Source: Aphidius gifuensis (taxonomy: Eukaryota > Arthropoda > Insecta > Hymenoptera > Braconidae). Taken from it: a stretch of 64,000 nt of DNA. Below, piece after piece: positions 1 to 11,704 of the stretch; the first letter of the stretch is position 1, and each line of letters starts with the position of its first letter. Under the pieces are notes generated by a model. It did no database searches. It was not told the origin of the DNA and was given only the letters and a program-made list of their open reading frames with translations. The translations under genes and the position numbers were made by a program. The stretch spans positions 11,310,469 through 11,374,468 of the forward strand of contig NC_057790.1 of NCBI RefSeq assembly GCF_014905175.1. The letters are read 5' to 3'.

Positions 1-1266
1 CACAACTCGTAGCACAGAAAACAACACCCCGGAAAAATTCACAGTAAATGTTAGGATTTAGGAAGGGTAAAATTTGAAGGAATAATTATTTGTCACAGTT
101 ATTTAATTAAGTTTTAATGCACTGATAATATTATTTATTTGTTATTAATTTCTTTAAATGAATTAAATTTATTTTATTTATATTTTTATCAATTAAAATG
201 ATCAATAATTTTTATTATAAATTTATGAAATTTTATTAAGTATTTAATTCAAATAAAATTAGAATGATTTTAAATTTAGTTAGATGTTGGCCGAATAAAA
301 GTTATCACGAGAGTGACGCTCCTTAAAATTAAAAATAAAATTATTCCCATAAAATTTAATTATTAGGTAGGGATGAAAAGTGGTGCCATTTCTTGCACCA
401 ATGAAATACAATGGTTCCCACAGTAGTCAGCATATTGTAATTGTTTAAACATTTAATAAATAATAATTTAGCAACTTCAACGGATGTGGCATCTCGCGTT
501 GCAGAGGTGACTTTGAAAACTGCTTACCAAAATTTATATAAAAAATATAAAAATAAATTGTTTTATAAAAAATGCAAAATATGGATTTTTATTTCGTGTG
601 AAAATAAAAATAAATAATTTATTATAAAAAAGAGTAGTAGAAATAGTAGAAATAGTCTTGAATCGAAATAATAACATTTTTTTTTTTTGGACCATATTGT
701 CGCTCATCAAAACTTCATTTTATTTTCAAAACTTTTTTTCATAAAATAGAAGCAATGTTAGTATAACTCAAGACGTAGGAAGTTATTTTAAAAATTTTTT
801 AATTGAAAAAAAAAAAATTATATAATTTATTGATGTTATATTGTTATTAGATTTTCATGATTTTATTATTATCGCAAGTGCTACTTATCCTGAAAGAACC
901 TAATTCTGTTTTTGTTGTCTTTACCGAGACTCGAACCTACTATTTCCTAATTACAAACGCATATTTTTACCCACACAGCCATCGAACGATTATATACTCA
1001 AAGTATTTTTTGTGTATTTATAGTACAAGTTGGCCGAGATGAATTAAATTTGCAAATCTTGTAATGGACAAATTAATTTTTTATATTGGATTGGAAAAAT
1101 TTTAAGTCCTTCAAAATTCAATTAGGGGCAATATTGTTCATAAAAAAATTATGTTATTATTTTGATTCAAGACTATTATTGCATGTAAGAAGGCAATTTG
1201 TATGTAAAATTGAAAGATTTTATTCATGAACCGAGCCATACAAGTATTGACATCAAAACAAGAAGT
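1..1266. other. AT-rich non-coding stretch
   Basis: No credible gene is seen. Short open frames here are chance readings of A/T runs. The only structured signal is a weak tRNA-like block near 905-990, listed separately. Confidence 0.6.
905..990 (-). repeat. degenerate tRNA-like block
   Basis: Read on the minus strand, there is a B-box-like GGTTCGAGTCTC and, about 45 bases upstream of it, an A-box-like TGGCTGTGTGGG. The acceptor arms do not pair convincingly, so this is a tRNA-derived repeat remnant or chance similarity rather than a working tRNA gene. Confidence 0.3.
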
Positions 1267-1677
1267 GTCTACAGTTTAGACAAGTTTGTTCTGTAGGGAA
1301 CCAAATCTGTTGTAAAATGAAACGTAATAGTGTCTCAAATTTAGACACTTTTTTTTTCTATGGAACCAATTATGTTATAAAGCAAGACATAATAGTGTCT
1401 AAAATTTAGACACTTTTGTTTTCAACGAAACCAAATTTACTGTAAAGCAAGACGTGATAGTGTCTAAAATTAAGACAATTTTCTTTTTAAGAAACCCAAA
1501 TTTGTTATAAAGCAAGACGTAATAGTGTCTCAAATTTAGACACTTTTGTTTTTAACGGAATCAAATCTACTTCAAAGCAAGACGTAATAGCGTTTAAAAT
1601 TTAAACACTTGTGTTTTTAAGAAATCGTAATCTGTTATAAAGCAAGATGACAGTGTCTATAATTTAGACACTTTTGT
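1267..1677. repeat. 65-bp tandem satellite with palindromic core
   Basis: About 6.3 copies of a roughly 65-bp unit. Each begins with TGTCTAAAATTTAGACA or a variant, a short perfect or near-perfect palindrome, followed by a T-rich spacer and a conserved AAAGCAAGACGTAATAG block. Copies differ by scattered substitutions, so the array is not recent. It ends about 140 bases before the assembly gap. Confidence 0.9.
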
Positions 1678-1818
1678 TTTTTTTCAAGACAAATATATTT
1701 ATTAAGTAAGAATAAAAAAACTAATTTAATTCCTACAATTGTTTTAATTAAAGTATATAAGTGGTTTAAAATTAATCTTTTTTCACTCTATTTAATGTTA
1801 AAAAAACTGAAATTAAAC

Positions 1819-1918
1819 NNNNNNNNNNNNNNNNNNNNNNNNNNNNNNNNNNNNNNNNNNNNNNNNNNNNNNNNNNNNNNNNNNNNNNNNNNNNNNNNNN
1901 NNNNNNNNNNNNNNNNNN
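1819..1918. other. assembly gap (100 N)
   Basis: Exactly 100 consecutive N. The round number suggests a placeholder of unknown true length. A 61-codon frame across it is meaningless. Confidence 0.99.
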
Positions 1919-3076
1919 CCCTGAACATACGCCCTTTATCCTTTATTCAAGGTTGTTACGCCTTTCTTTTTTTTTTTTAACCCTTAAAATTAGATGAAAC
2001 ACCCGAAAATTTATAAATTTGCATATACGCCCTTGAAATATCGTAGCCGGATTATTTATTAGGCAATCCACAATTGCCCTGTAAAATAACCCTGCCTGAT
2101 ATGTAATTAATTAACCTTGTTTATCTTGCTCACTTAAGACACATTAGAAAGGTAGGGGGATAATTAGCGTAGTGTAGGGAGAGGTAAAAAGGAACCTGAA
2201 ATATACGCAAAAATAGTACACATATTAAACACAAATAATTTATAAAACTTGAGTCAAACAGAAATAATATAATGTTAAATAAAATAGTAAATTTATTATC
2301 AAAATTTAGTAACGGCTGCATTCTCTTTGAAAATTGAAAATTTTCAAAACTCCGGTGGGAGGACGCGTTAACTCCGAAATTATAATTTTTATTTATTATT
2401 TAATAATGAATTGTAATATAATAATTTATTATATTACAATTGTTCGTTAAATTAAATTTATTTATAAAACTTTATAACCTTAAACTTTAAAAAAACAGGA
2501 TAAATACAAAATAATAAATAAACCAAATTGATTCCTAGAATTGTTGAGTGCTACCATCTGCCATCTTAAAAAAAAAAAATCTAATGGTAAAAATGAGTGG
2601 GTATTATGCTCTACAGTCACAAGTGCGCATGCGTACGCCAAAAAAATAATGAAAATAAAAAATAATGATTGTTTAAATCTTCATTAATTGTTTAAATAAT
2701 TAACTAAAAAAATCTCATATTACAGTCACAAAATTTGTTAGAAAATTTTCTACAAGCTGTCAAACCAAATTAGCTCATTGAATGATTTCTTTGTGGCTCT
2801 TTTTATTTTATAAACTACTCACTCTGATATTTTTTATAAACAATCGCTAATTATAAAAAAACTAATTGTTGAAAAAATTTCGAGTATGGCTCTGGTTGTA
2901 GATTTTTTGACGAGGAATCCATGAAAACTAAAATAAAACCTCTTAGTTAATTTTTAAAAAAGTTATGTCTGTTCCAAAAAAATGTCGTTTCAGTTTTCCT
3001 TGAATAAACAAACGAATTCGATTTTAAAAAATATAAACTTTTTTTAATTATCTTTATTTCATTATTTACTGTTAAA
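1919..3076. other. AT-rich non-coding stretch with small palindrome
   Basis: No gene is seen. A palindrome with 16-bp arms lies at about 2408-2440 (AATTGTAATATAATAA and its reverse complement). Elsewhere only A/T-rich simple sequence is visible. Confidence 0.6.
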
Positions 3077-3571
3077 GGAAAAAATACGAAAGAAATTTCC
3101 ACGCATGCGCAAAGTGGTTAAAAATCAAGTTGAATTATCGAAAAAACGGCTATTTATCGGTTATATATCGTACAGCCATGAAAATAACGATTAATTCTAA
3201 AATTCAATAATGGTGATCGGTAAAACTCGTTAAAGAGAAAAAAATGTCCTAATAAAAATTTCGATATCTCGAATAGTTTTCGACTTATCGATATTTTTTC
3301 AAAACATGCATACGATTTACTTAGCCGTTAGATGTTTTACTATAGCTGTAATTATAGCTAAACAATCAATATTCATTCGAGATGTTAAATTTTTATTAGG
3401 ACATTTTTTTTTCTTTGACGAGTTTTATCGATCACCATTATTGAATTTTAGAATCAATCGTTATTTTTATAGCTGTACGATAAATAACCGATAAATAGCC
3501 GTTTTTTCGATAATTTAACTTGATTTTTAACCACTTTGCGCATGCGTGGGAATTTCTTTCGTATTTTTTCC
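3077..3571. mobile_element. foldback (long inverted repeat) element
   Basis: Two arms of about 198 bp (3077-3274 and 3375-3571) are reverse complements with some mismatches and enclose a roughly 100-bp loop. The outer ends read GGAAAAAATACGAAAG and its complement; both arms contain GCGCATGCGT and a CGGTTA/TATCG-rich section. No protein is encoded; open frames inside mirror each other. This is the layout of a non-autonomous foldback or MITE-type element. No clear target duplication was found. Confidence 0.85.
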
Positions 3572-4800
3572 GTAATCGTGAGGAAATTTCCTATACGAAA
3601 CAAACAAAAAAACCTGTTTTTTGGGATATGATCTTGCCTGATTTTAGTAATTTTCACATGGAAAAAAAAATTTTTTATAATGAACCCATCGTTATCCCAT
3701 GATGAAATTTGGAAATTGAGCTAATCTTGTGCTCTACTATTCACAGTAAAAAAATCAGAATTTTAAAAAATGGCGAAATCGTAGTTTACTCTTGTGAAGG
3801 AGGCGTTTTTTGATTCTGGCTCGGCGGTTAATGATGGTAAAAATAAAAAAAAAATCAGAGGTACATCTGAGTCGATGACTAACTCAAAAAAAATATTTGT
3901 TTTCGAATCTGAGAGGGTGAGGGAAAAAACCCTGTGAGTTGACATGGAATGCCCCATATATTAAAATTCGTGACTACAAATTTATTTCATTCTCTATCGT
4001 TACAATGATTATTGTTACAACTAAAATTTATTTAATTTTCATTCATTTTGAGTTCGATTGTATTTATTTTATTTACTTTTTTCTCTCGGTTAAATCAGGA
4101 TTTAACGTTTTAGTTGTTGCTGAAGTCGTCGTTATATTTTTAATTTTTTTATATTTATTTATTTTCAATTCCTTTAATGCTATCACATCACCCTTTTTTC
4201 CCTAGAAATTTTCTGCCTCTTCATTCCATAAATTTAGTTCAATCTAAAATATATTTCCTTTGGTAAATTTATTATCTTTGTTTAGTTTAATCAAACTTTT
4301 TTTCATTTAAATTTTATTTTACTTCATAATCACTGTCGTCTGCTAATGTTATTGTTCTTTATTTTAATAACCGTCCTGACATTGCATATATAAATTCCAC
4401 TTTATTTATTGCTATTTATTGCTATTATGATTGCGATGATATCTAAATAATGTCATTATTATTATTGAATAGTTTTCTTTTTTTTTTTTTTTTTTTTCGC
4501 TAAAATTATTTTGCCTGCAAATGAATTAATTGGTAGATGTACAATTTCTTGTATTTTTTTAATCTCGAAATTAATTTTTGGTAATTTTCATTTTCCTTAT
4601 CGTCATCGAATTTTATATTAGCTTCTACTGGTATGATTATTTCTTTATTATTTATTGATGGGTATTGTTCATTAATTTTTCTCACTAATCCTCCAGTGAT
4701 CGTATATATTTTGTTTAACTTGAATATTTAATAATTTATCATGTTAATAATTTTTTTAAAATCTTTTTGTTGAAAAATCTTGTTGTTAAATATGATTTTT
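3572..4800. other. AT-rich non-coding stretch
   Basis: No gene is seen. The frames at 3763-3957 and 3939-4205 are low-complexity and show no recognisable domain. Confidence 0.55.
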
Positions 4801-5265
4801 CCATGATATTTTGCTATACTTTTCTTTTTTGTTTACTCATATTTTTCTAATATTTTCCTATAATTATCGTATTTTTCTTTATATTCAGTGATTTTTCTAT
4901 ATTTTCGTTTATTCGTTTATATATTCTTTATTTTTCTATATTTTTCTTCATTTTTCATATTCATCTTGTTGAGATTAATTAAAGGACTTAAAAATTTTTT
5001 AAGGGGGGGGGGGGCATAATTGATATGTTCCGTTATTTATCGTTTTTTTCTTTATATTCATTCACTTTTCTATATTTTCCTTTATATTTACCGATTTTTC
5101 TTTGATATTTTCCTATATTCTCCTTTATATTTACCGATATTTTCCCATATTTATCGTTTCTTTCTTTATATTCAGTGACTTTTCTATATTTTTCTTTATA
5201 TTTTCTATATATATTGTATATGTTAAGATTAAGGGACTTAGAAAATTTTTTGGGGGGGTGTCTAC
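4800..5265. repeat. duplicated block of pyrimidine-rich tandem repeats
   Basis: Two tracts of degenerate repeats of about 22 bp (TATTTTTCTTTATATTCAGT-like) at about 4810-4970 and 5035-5220. Each is followed by a similar boundary: a short GATTAA, GGACTTA, poly-T and then a run of G (4972-5015 and 5222-5258). The whole therefore appears duplicated once. Lys/Tyr-rich frames on the minus strand derive from the repeat and are not genes. Confidence 0.75.
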
Positions 5266-5329
5266 CATGGTTGGGCGGGTCCATAAGAAAAGCGAAAACA
5301 ATAGGAAATTAAAATTCCCTAAAAAAGTA

Positions 5330-6640
5330 CTCTTTCTTTTTATACGAAACAAATACTGCTCAGTTTGTGATAGAGCAAAAAATCAAAATATTATGCTAAA
5401 AGAAGTCCATAAAAATTACTGTTGAAAAATTATGACAGAAATGATGCTCCAACTGCTATGGAAGCAGATACTATTGCTGAAGGGTTCAGACAAAGTTACC
5501 CTGTCCATAAAGTTATCTATAATCCTATTGTTTGAGATGGTGACAGTATTGTCTATAAAAAACTGGTGGACATAGATCCTTATGAGCATTTAGGTGTTGT
5601 AACGAGTGAAAATGCTCACATATATATTTCGATAATCCCCACCACATTCGTCTACCGGGACTCTAGTAATATGGTGTGTCTTGTCATGTAAAAATATAAA
5701 ATAGAATTACTCCTTGTCCGGCCACCAAGCTAAACGGTGCGTCCGAAAATCTTCATTGCTTTGCCACCTCACAGAATAATATATATATATTTTGTTGTCT
5801 TGTATTTTAATAATTTGCATAATATTGATATATTTTGTTTTTATAAATAAATGGTTATTAAATAATATTAAATTAAAATTGCGTATAAATGTTTTAAATA
5901 ATTTAAACGTAAAAGATCATATCGAAAAAGTTGAATGCAAAAATCATTTATTGAAAAATTTTTGCGAACATGCTGCGGAAGCAAGAAAATTAGAAGTTAA
6001 ATTTTCTGTTAAAAAGCAGTTCAAAACAGGAAGAAATACCTAGTTACGAAAATATGTAACTCAAAGTGGACAATTCATGTGATCTCTACTTTAAAAAAAT
6101 CGAGCAGCTTAACTCTGAAAATTTAACAAAAGGAATAATACTGAAAAGATATGCAACGTTTATATTAACATTCCAATCACACACTTTTAGTTAACACAAA
6201 TAGTGTGATTCTACAGAAATGAATTGTGATAAAAAAGACGACAATATGGTAAACGATCTCAAACTCGTTGGAATATGCCGGCTAATGACAGAGCACGTAA
6301 ATGATGTATCTCGCCATTCTCGAAGCCTATTGAAAGATAAAACAACAAATCATGCGTAATCTCAGCATTCAATTTTCAATAGCCATTTATTTGGCCGCAG
6401 AACGAATCTTAGTAACAATAAATCTTAAATCTTCGTATACGATAGAATGCTTCGTAATAGATTGTCAGAAAAAGAAAAAAAATCCATAGCTAAGCACTAT
6501 CCACGTATTGATGAAAAAGACATTTCATTTGAAAATGTCACGAGACAATAAGCTGCTACAAGTTGTGGTGCATAAGCTGCTACATATGCAACAGCTGTCG
6601 TATTAGTTACATTCGAATCAGCATTCAATTTTCTTGAATA
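5330..6640 (+). pseudogene. Mutator-like (MULE) transposase relic
   Basis: Around 5351-5625 the plus strand reads a Cys-containing segment (YCSVCDRAK), then APTAMEADTIAEGF and a DGDS motif followed by VYKKL. This arrangement is seen in the Mutator-like transposase domain of animal MULEs, with DGD as a catalytic acid motif. Two in-frame TGA codons interrupt it. After about 130 bases of unrelated sequence, 5920-6045 reads EKVECKNHLLKNFCE, the expected downstream part of the same domain, and further weak matches run to about 6640 with several stops and frameshifts. The gene is dead. No terminal inverted repeats were identified. Confidence 0.6.
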
Positions 6641-6680
6641 GCTATAGAAGTAGTGTAGCTAATAGAGTGAAAAAAACCAG

Positions 6681-6842
6681 AAACTTAGAAAAAATAACGA
6701 AGTTCCCCCGCCGGGAATCGAACCCGGGTCTTTTGCTTTCCGGGCAAACGCCTTGACCACTAGACCACGAGGCTTCTTATTTTTTCTAAGTTTCATCAAG
6801 TTACCTCCGACGTCCTTCTATGCGTCAATTCATTTTTTTTGA
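6681..6842 (-). mobile_element. inserted tRNA-like cassette with flanking palindrome
   Basis: A 162-bp insert sits inside the dispersed repeat, with ACCAG at both edges (6676-6680 and 6843-6847). The corresponding position of the second copy has a single ACCAG, so this looks like a 5-bp target duplication. Inside, a perfect 18-bp inverted repeat (about 6680-6697 and 6777-6794) brackets the tRNA-like block. No protein is encoded. Confidence 0.65.
6703..6774 (-). tRNA. tRNA-like gene or pseudogene, anticodon loop reads GGA
   Basis: A 72-nt cloverleaf can be drawn on the minus strand. The D stem pairs (one G-U), the anticodon stem TTTGC/GCAAA is perfect with loop CCGGAAA, and the T arm CCGGG-TTCGATT-CCCGG is perfect. 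The acceptor stem pairs at only five of seven positions (one G-U), with mismatches at 1-72 and 2-71. Position 33 is C rather than U. GGA would mean serine, but the long variable arm of tRNA-Ser is absent and the D arm resembles tRNA-Glu. Most likely a tRNA-derived pseudogene carried by a small mobile cassette. Confidence 0.55.
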
Positions 6843-7200
6843 ACCAGAGGGAGGTAGAAAAAAAGTAGATCGGTGAGAGGAGAGGAGACTGCCACTCGGT
6901 GGGTAAAACAGAGACGGCAAAGAAATTTGTCATTTGAATTCCCAGTTGTTGATGATGCAGAGATGTTAAAGAAATTTAAATATATCATTTGATGGTGTGA
7001 ATTCCCAATTGCCATGCGTGTAATGAGTACAGTCATGTGATGATGTCTATATCCCAGATGTCTTATATCTCATGTTTTATATATCATTTTATAGTGTGAA
7101 CTCCCAATTACCATGTGTCGGCTATACAGACTTGACCAGGAAATATTAAATTTTGTCATTTCAACACGCAATTTCTCATGTCCCATGTCCTACATACATA

Positions 7201-7990
7201 TATATTTTCAAATTAGATATTGCTGTATCTAGAAAAAATTAAAATTAAAATAAAAAAAATTTTATTGTATATTTGGTTGACACATGAAACTTTCATCGCG
7301 GTCGGTCATGAAGATTTATACTTTACTGACTGATGATAAAATAGATTCGACCAAGTTTCGGGAGTCAACCAAATATGTAATAAAATTTTTTCGGAAATTT
7401 CAAAAAAAAATTTGGAAATTTTCCAAAATAATTCTCTATTTTCGATCGACTCCTAAAAATTTTTCTTGTCAGCTATAAATTTACTGGAAATAATAATTTT
7501 CTATTATTATTCATTTTTTTTCAATACTAACCTTAGACTGTAAGCTGAGGTCATCATTCAGTTTTTTAACTTGAGTATCAATTGAACATGAAATTACAAA
7601 AAAATGATTCTCGTAGAATGTATTCAAAGATAAAAAAATGGAGAGTAATCAAAAAAGTAAAGTCAACTATATTTATTATGTTTTTATAAAATAATATAAA
7701 TCACGTCTAACGTGAAGACAATGATTCGAACGGGGCATCAAAACCTGATCCATGACGTACGGCAAGCACGCGCGGTTATTCAAGATCCATTGTCTTAATC
7801 ATGCATCGCTTTTTATTTTTTGCTTACTTTGCACATTTTGATATTTCTTTTCAAGACAAATGTATTATTCTTTTTATTTATTAAATATATTTTATGTTGA
7901 CTGCACGTTAAATTATTCATCTTTTTTTAGTCAGTGGTCAGTTAATCTCGCGGCAACTACTTCCTTCTGATTTTTTAAATATATATATTC
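7201..7990. other. AT-rich non-coding stretch with weak tRNA-like block
   Basis: No gene is seen. On the minus strand 7716-7795 has an 8-bp pairing AGACAATG/CATTGTCT at its ends and an internal CGTTCGAATC resembling a B box, but the T stem does not pair. It is at best a decayed tRNA-like repeat. Confidence 0.4.
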
Positions 7991-7994
7991 AAAA

Positions 7995-10853
7995 ATGTAT
8001 TCTATCGAAAGGTGTGACAAGCTTGTTAACATTTTGAGTGCGGATTATTCATCTGCAAAAACTATTGAGAAAATTGATCGACGGATTAAATGGGGTAGTG
8101 CAAATGTAAAATTATTGAACAAAGTTTTGAAAAATTTAGCTGATTCAGTGGGTGTAAAAACAAGATTACAATTAGTGGTAGTTAGACTTACAACTATAGT
8201 TGAAAAGTTACAAGTAAAAAGAAAAAAAACTTTACATCATGGTGCTGGTATGAGCACTCATCATGATGAACCGACATTGCATGAGAGAGTAAAGTGGAAT
8301 AAAATGGAGAATATTTTTAAAGGCAATAACCTCGAAGTGTGACAAATCTTTATCATATAAGAATAGAAGATATTTTAAAAGATTCTAAGACTGTTGTCAT
8401 CAAAAAACTAAAAACTTTTTAAAAAAAAAAATTAATCTCAAGATCAATTCATGTTTACATTGTGAATATGAGGTTTTGAAAGATGATACAGAAGTTAGAA
8501 AAATAAAATCTTTTATTACAAAAAATGCAGTTATACTTCGACCAACAGACCTTGATGAGTGGTTTAATGAATATTTTTTCGATCCATTATTAAAGAAAAT
8601 TGAGGACTTCAATCTTAATATTTCTGGCTGGAGTTAAAAAAAAATTCAGAGCATTATCTTTACTGTTTGCAAATATCAATCGTTGCGTGGTGGTGTTTCC
8701 ACGTTTGTTGAAATGCCTGATGATATTAAAAAAAAAAGAGCAGTTTTGAATATAGAAAATAAAGATTATTTTTGTTTTTTGTGGTGTGACTGCAGCTTCA
8801 AATCCTGCACAAGAAAATGTGTGTCGTGTTGCATCATATCCACATTTTAATACAATATTATCATATGACGGAATATCTTTTTCAATGAAGCTGCGAGACA
8901 TACCAAAATTCAAAAAGCTAAATCATTTAAGAATCAATGTTTACGCAATAGTTTCCAGCAATCCAAAAAAAAGTATTATTGCTCCTATATTTTTGAGTGA
9001 TAATATCAGTAATAGAGAAACGATTCATTTGTTGGCAGTCAATAAAAACGAAAATGATAATAAAAAAAAAAAATAATAATAATAATAATGACAGTATTTT
9101 TGATGATGAATGTTTTTCGGCTGACGATGACGATGATGATAATGATAATGATGATGATAATGATAATGACGATGATGATGACGATGATGACAATAAAATG
9201 GAAGTTGATGAAGAAAATGAATATGAAAATTATGTTCAAAAGCAGAATAAAGGAAAAAAAAATTTCCATTTTGCATTAATCAAAAATTTATCCCGTCTCG
9301 TCAGCTCACAAGTCAGACAAGGTAATAGTTGTTTATACATATGTGACAGATGTCTCAATCATTTTTTATCGGAAATATTTTTGGAAAAACATTTGTCTGA
9401 CTGTTGTCAAATTAATGTGGCACGAATGATTATGCCAAAAGAAGATGATAATATATTGAAATTTAAAAATCATCGGTACAAAGAACTTGGACCTTTTGTT
9501 ATTTATGCTGATTTAGAATGCATTCTCAAGCCAATTGATAAAACAGAGTCTCACGAGCATATTCCACACAGTGCTGCATACTACGTAAAGTGTAGTTTTG
9601 ATAACTCATTATCATACTACAGAATGAATCGTGGTGAGAACTGTATTGACTGGCTTATCAAAGAATTGGAAAGTTTAGCTTAGTCAATATCTGTTGGTTT
9701 CCAATGGGAAGATAATTTAAATGTTGATGTGACAAAATTATCTGATGAAGCTGAAATTGGATATATCTTAGAGGTTGATTTAGAATATCTGAAAAATTTG
9801 CATCATTATCACAAAGATTTACCATTATGTCCAGAACATTTTACAGCACCAGATTCGGAACAATCCAAATTAATGACAACTCTTCATGACAAGAAAAATT
9901 ATGTGATACACTATAAAAATTTGAAACTATATTTGGGTCTTGGCATGAAGTTAAATAAAATTCATCGTATATTAAAATTTAATCAAAGCTCGTGGTTGAA
10001 AAAATATATTGATCTCAATACTGGTATGCGTCAGCAAGCGAGCACAGATTTTGGAAAAAATTTTTTCAAATCGATGAACAACAGTGTGTATGGTAAAACA
10101 ATAAAAAAGGTAAGAAAAAAAAAAGATGTTAAAATAGTGACAAAACGGGAAGGTCACTATGGAGCAAAATCATTAATAGCAAAACCAAATTTTCACAGCT
10201 GCTCAATTTATAAAGATGACATTGCAATTATTGAAATGTCAAGAGTTAAAATAATTTTTAATAAACCAATTTATTCTGAATTTACAATACTAGATCTTTC
10301 AAAAATCTGGATCTATGATTTTTACTACAATTATATTATAAAAAAATTCAATCACAATGATGTCAAAGCACCTTACATGGATACTGATTCACTCATTTTA
10401 GATTTCAAAGTTCCTGATATTTATGAAAAAATGAAGGAAAATTTGGAAAGGTTTGACACATCAGATTATCCACCAAATAATATTTATGATAAGCCAAGAG
10501 TCAACAAAAAAGTTATTGGTCTGATGAAGGATGAAAATAATGGTAAAATTATGACTGAATTTGCTGGTTTAAGAGCCGAATTGTATAGTTTTAAAGTCAT
10601 GAACATTGATAAAACTTACAAAAAAGCAAAAAGTGTAAAAGATTCAGTTCTAAAAGATATAAATTTTAATAATTATATGGCATGTCTTTTCGATCATCAA
10701 ATATTTAAAAAAAATCAACATTTGATACGAAGTAAGGATCACCAAGTACGTACTATTGTACAGAGTAAAGTTGCACTCAGCTAGGCTGATGATAAACGAG
10801 CTGTTGATCAAAATGGTGGAACTGATACCTTACCTTGGGACTATGACCCCGAA
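7995..10853 (+). pseudogene. protein-primed type B DNA polymerase, Polinton-like element 1
   Basis: Fragments in successive frames read as one polymerase: an N-terminal region (7995-8342), a middle part (about 8400-8990), a zinc-finger-like CDRCLNHF segment (9346-9370), the exonuclease I motif YADLEC (about 9501-9520), motif B NNSVYG (about 10075-10092) and motif C YMDTDS (10374-10391). This is the DNA_pol_B_2 family, used by protein-primed linear replicons and Polintons. Lesions: several frameshifts upstream of 9000, an expanded Asp/Asn tract at 9115-9195, and a TAG at 9681-9683. Directly after that TAG, exonuclease II/III and motif A are missing although the reading frame resumes, which indicates an internal deletion. 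It cannot make an active polymerase. Confidence 0.8.
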
Positions 10854-10859
10854 TAATCA

Positions 10860-11100
10860 TAGATAAAAATATATATATTTATCATAAATAATAGTTATAA
10901 TATAGTAAGCACATCTTTTGTTTGATTTAAAGTGCTGACGTTTTATTTTGTAAATTATTTTATAAACAAAAATGGAAATCTGATACTTAGTTGCGTGAGT
11001 TATATTGTTTATATTTCATAGAATTTGAAGTAGAAAGTGTTGACGTTTAATTTTTTTTAAACTATTTTATAAACAAAATTTGAAATTTGATACCAAAGTG
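10860..11100. repeat. imperfect direct duplication of about 110 bp
   Basis: The blocks starting near 10931 and 11036 share AGTG.TGACGTTT, ATTATTTTATAAACAAAA-like and GATAC....TGCG segments in order. They are non-coding and lie just after the polymerase relic. Confidence 0.55.
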
Positions 11101-11173
11101 CGCGTGTCTTTACTCTTTTGTATATGAGTACCAAAGAAAAAAAAATTCAGTCTTGAATAAGATTTCAGTCATA

Positions 11174-11260
11174 ATGGTTGAATATATTGTTGATGTTCAA
11201 GGATATTATGATGCTGATCAAAGTTTTATTGTTAAAGAATTCGCAATTTTTTTTTTTTTT
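11174..11260 (+). pseudogene. N-terminal fragment of nuclease-like protein (relative of the gene at 61770)
   Basis: The frame starting at 11174 reads MVEYIVDVQGYYDADQ, followed by a VKEFAI segment, then runs into a poly-T tract. Its spacing of Asp, Gln and the Lys-Glu pair matches the start of the 160-residue protein at 61770-62252 (IDIQ... PKEI). Only about 29 residues remain. The match links this relic to the larger virus-like element at the other end of the window. The family function is not established; an RNase H-fold nuclease is a guess. Confidence 0.45.
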
Positions 11261-11570
11261 TTTTCACGATTTCACCATCTTGACCAACAATTTTCAATTG
11301 CAATTGATGTATTGCTCGCACTGTGACTGGAAGATAAATGATATGAGATGGTACTTCAACAATCTTATATCCTGGAGGCACAACTGAGAAAAATTCATGT
11401 ATAGTGTGAACTTTGTGCTGATTCATAGATACACCAGTTGTTATGTTACACTGAATTTGGAGTGTATTGACCTTCAATATGGCAACAGGCAAGTCAGATT
11501 TATGTAGAATATTGAAAAATATAATACTGAAATCATTTGTGAACTGACAATCAAAGTGGACACATTGCAA
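11232..11570 (-). pseudogene. C-terminal fragment of capsid-like structural protein
   Basis: The minus-strand frame includes SDLPVAILKVNTLQIQCNIT, then HTIHEFFSVVPPGYKIVEVP and YLPVTVRAI. This is the conserved C-terminal part of a protein family common in insect Polinton-like elements; the N-terminal half of the same family is at 39508-39950. The pattern of short beta-rich segments fits a jelly-roll minor capsid or penton protein, which is inference. The sequence ends in a poly-Lys read from a T run, so it is truncated and has no proper start. Confidence 0.5.
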
Positions 11571-11704
11571 TAAAGTTTTGAAAAATCACGTCATAAATTA
11601 GATGAGTTGAGTACAGAAGTTGCAAGTATATCTGACTATTTGACAAAAACTTTTCGAGTACGTTTAGAATATCAAAAATTGTAATGATGAACGAGATAAT
11701 AAAC

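Larger units (their letters stand above)
6640..7200 (-). repeat. dispersed repeat, copy 1
   Basis: In reverse orientation this matches the body of the repeat at 13816-14250: an ATGAGAAATTG block, a TGGTCAAGTCTGTA block, CAATTG.GAATTC, ATCAAATGATATAT, and an end with ACCAGAGGGAGGT followed outside by GTGTAGCTAATAG. Divergence is moderate. A 162-bp tRNA-containing cassette interrupts it at 6681-6842. No tRNA-like head is visible near 7200, so this copy is probably truncated there. Confidence 0.7.

Noticed and set aside
1267..1677. CRISPR-like array
   Set aside because: The whole 65-bp unit is repeated, without unique spacers, and the genome is eukaryotic.
3306..3702. Mirrored open frames
   Set aside because: They fall on the arms of the foldback element and mirror each other on opposite strands.
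5033..5352. Lys/Tyr-rich frames and Ile/Phe-rich frames
   Set aside because: Translations of the degenerate 22-bp repeats.
8927..9279. Ser-, His/Tyr-, Ile- and Met-rich frames on both strands
   Set aside because: All arise from the GAT/AAT simple repeat in the polymerase acidic tract.
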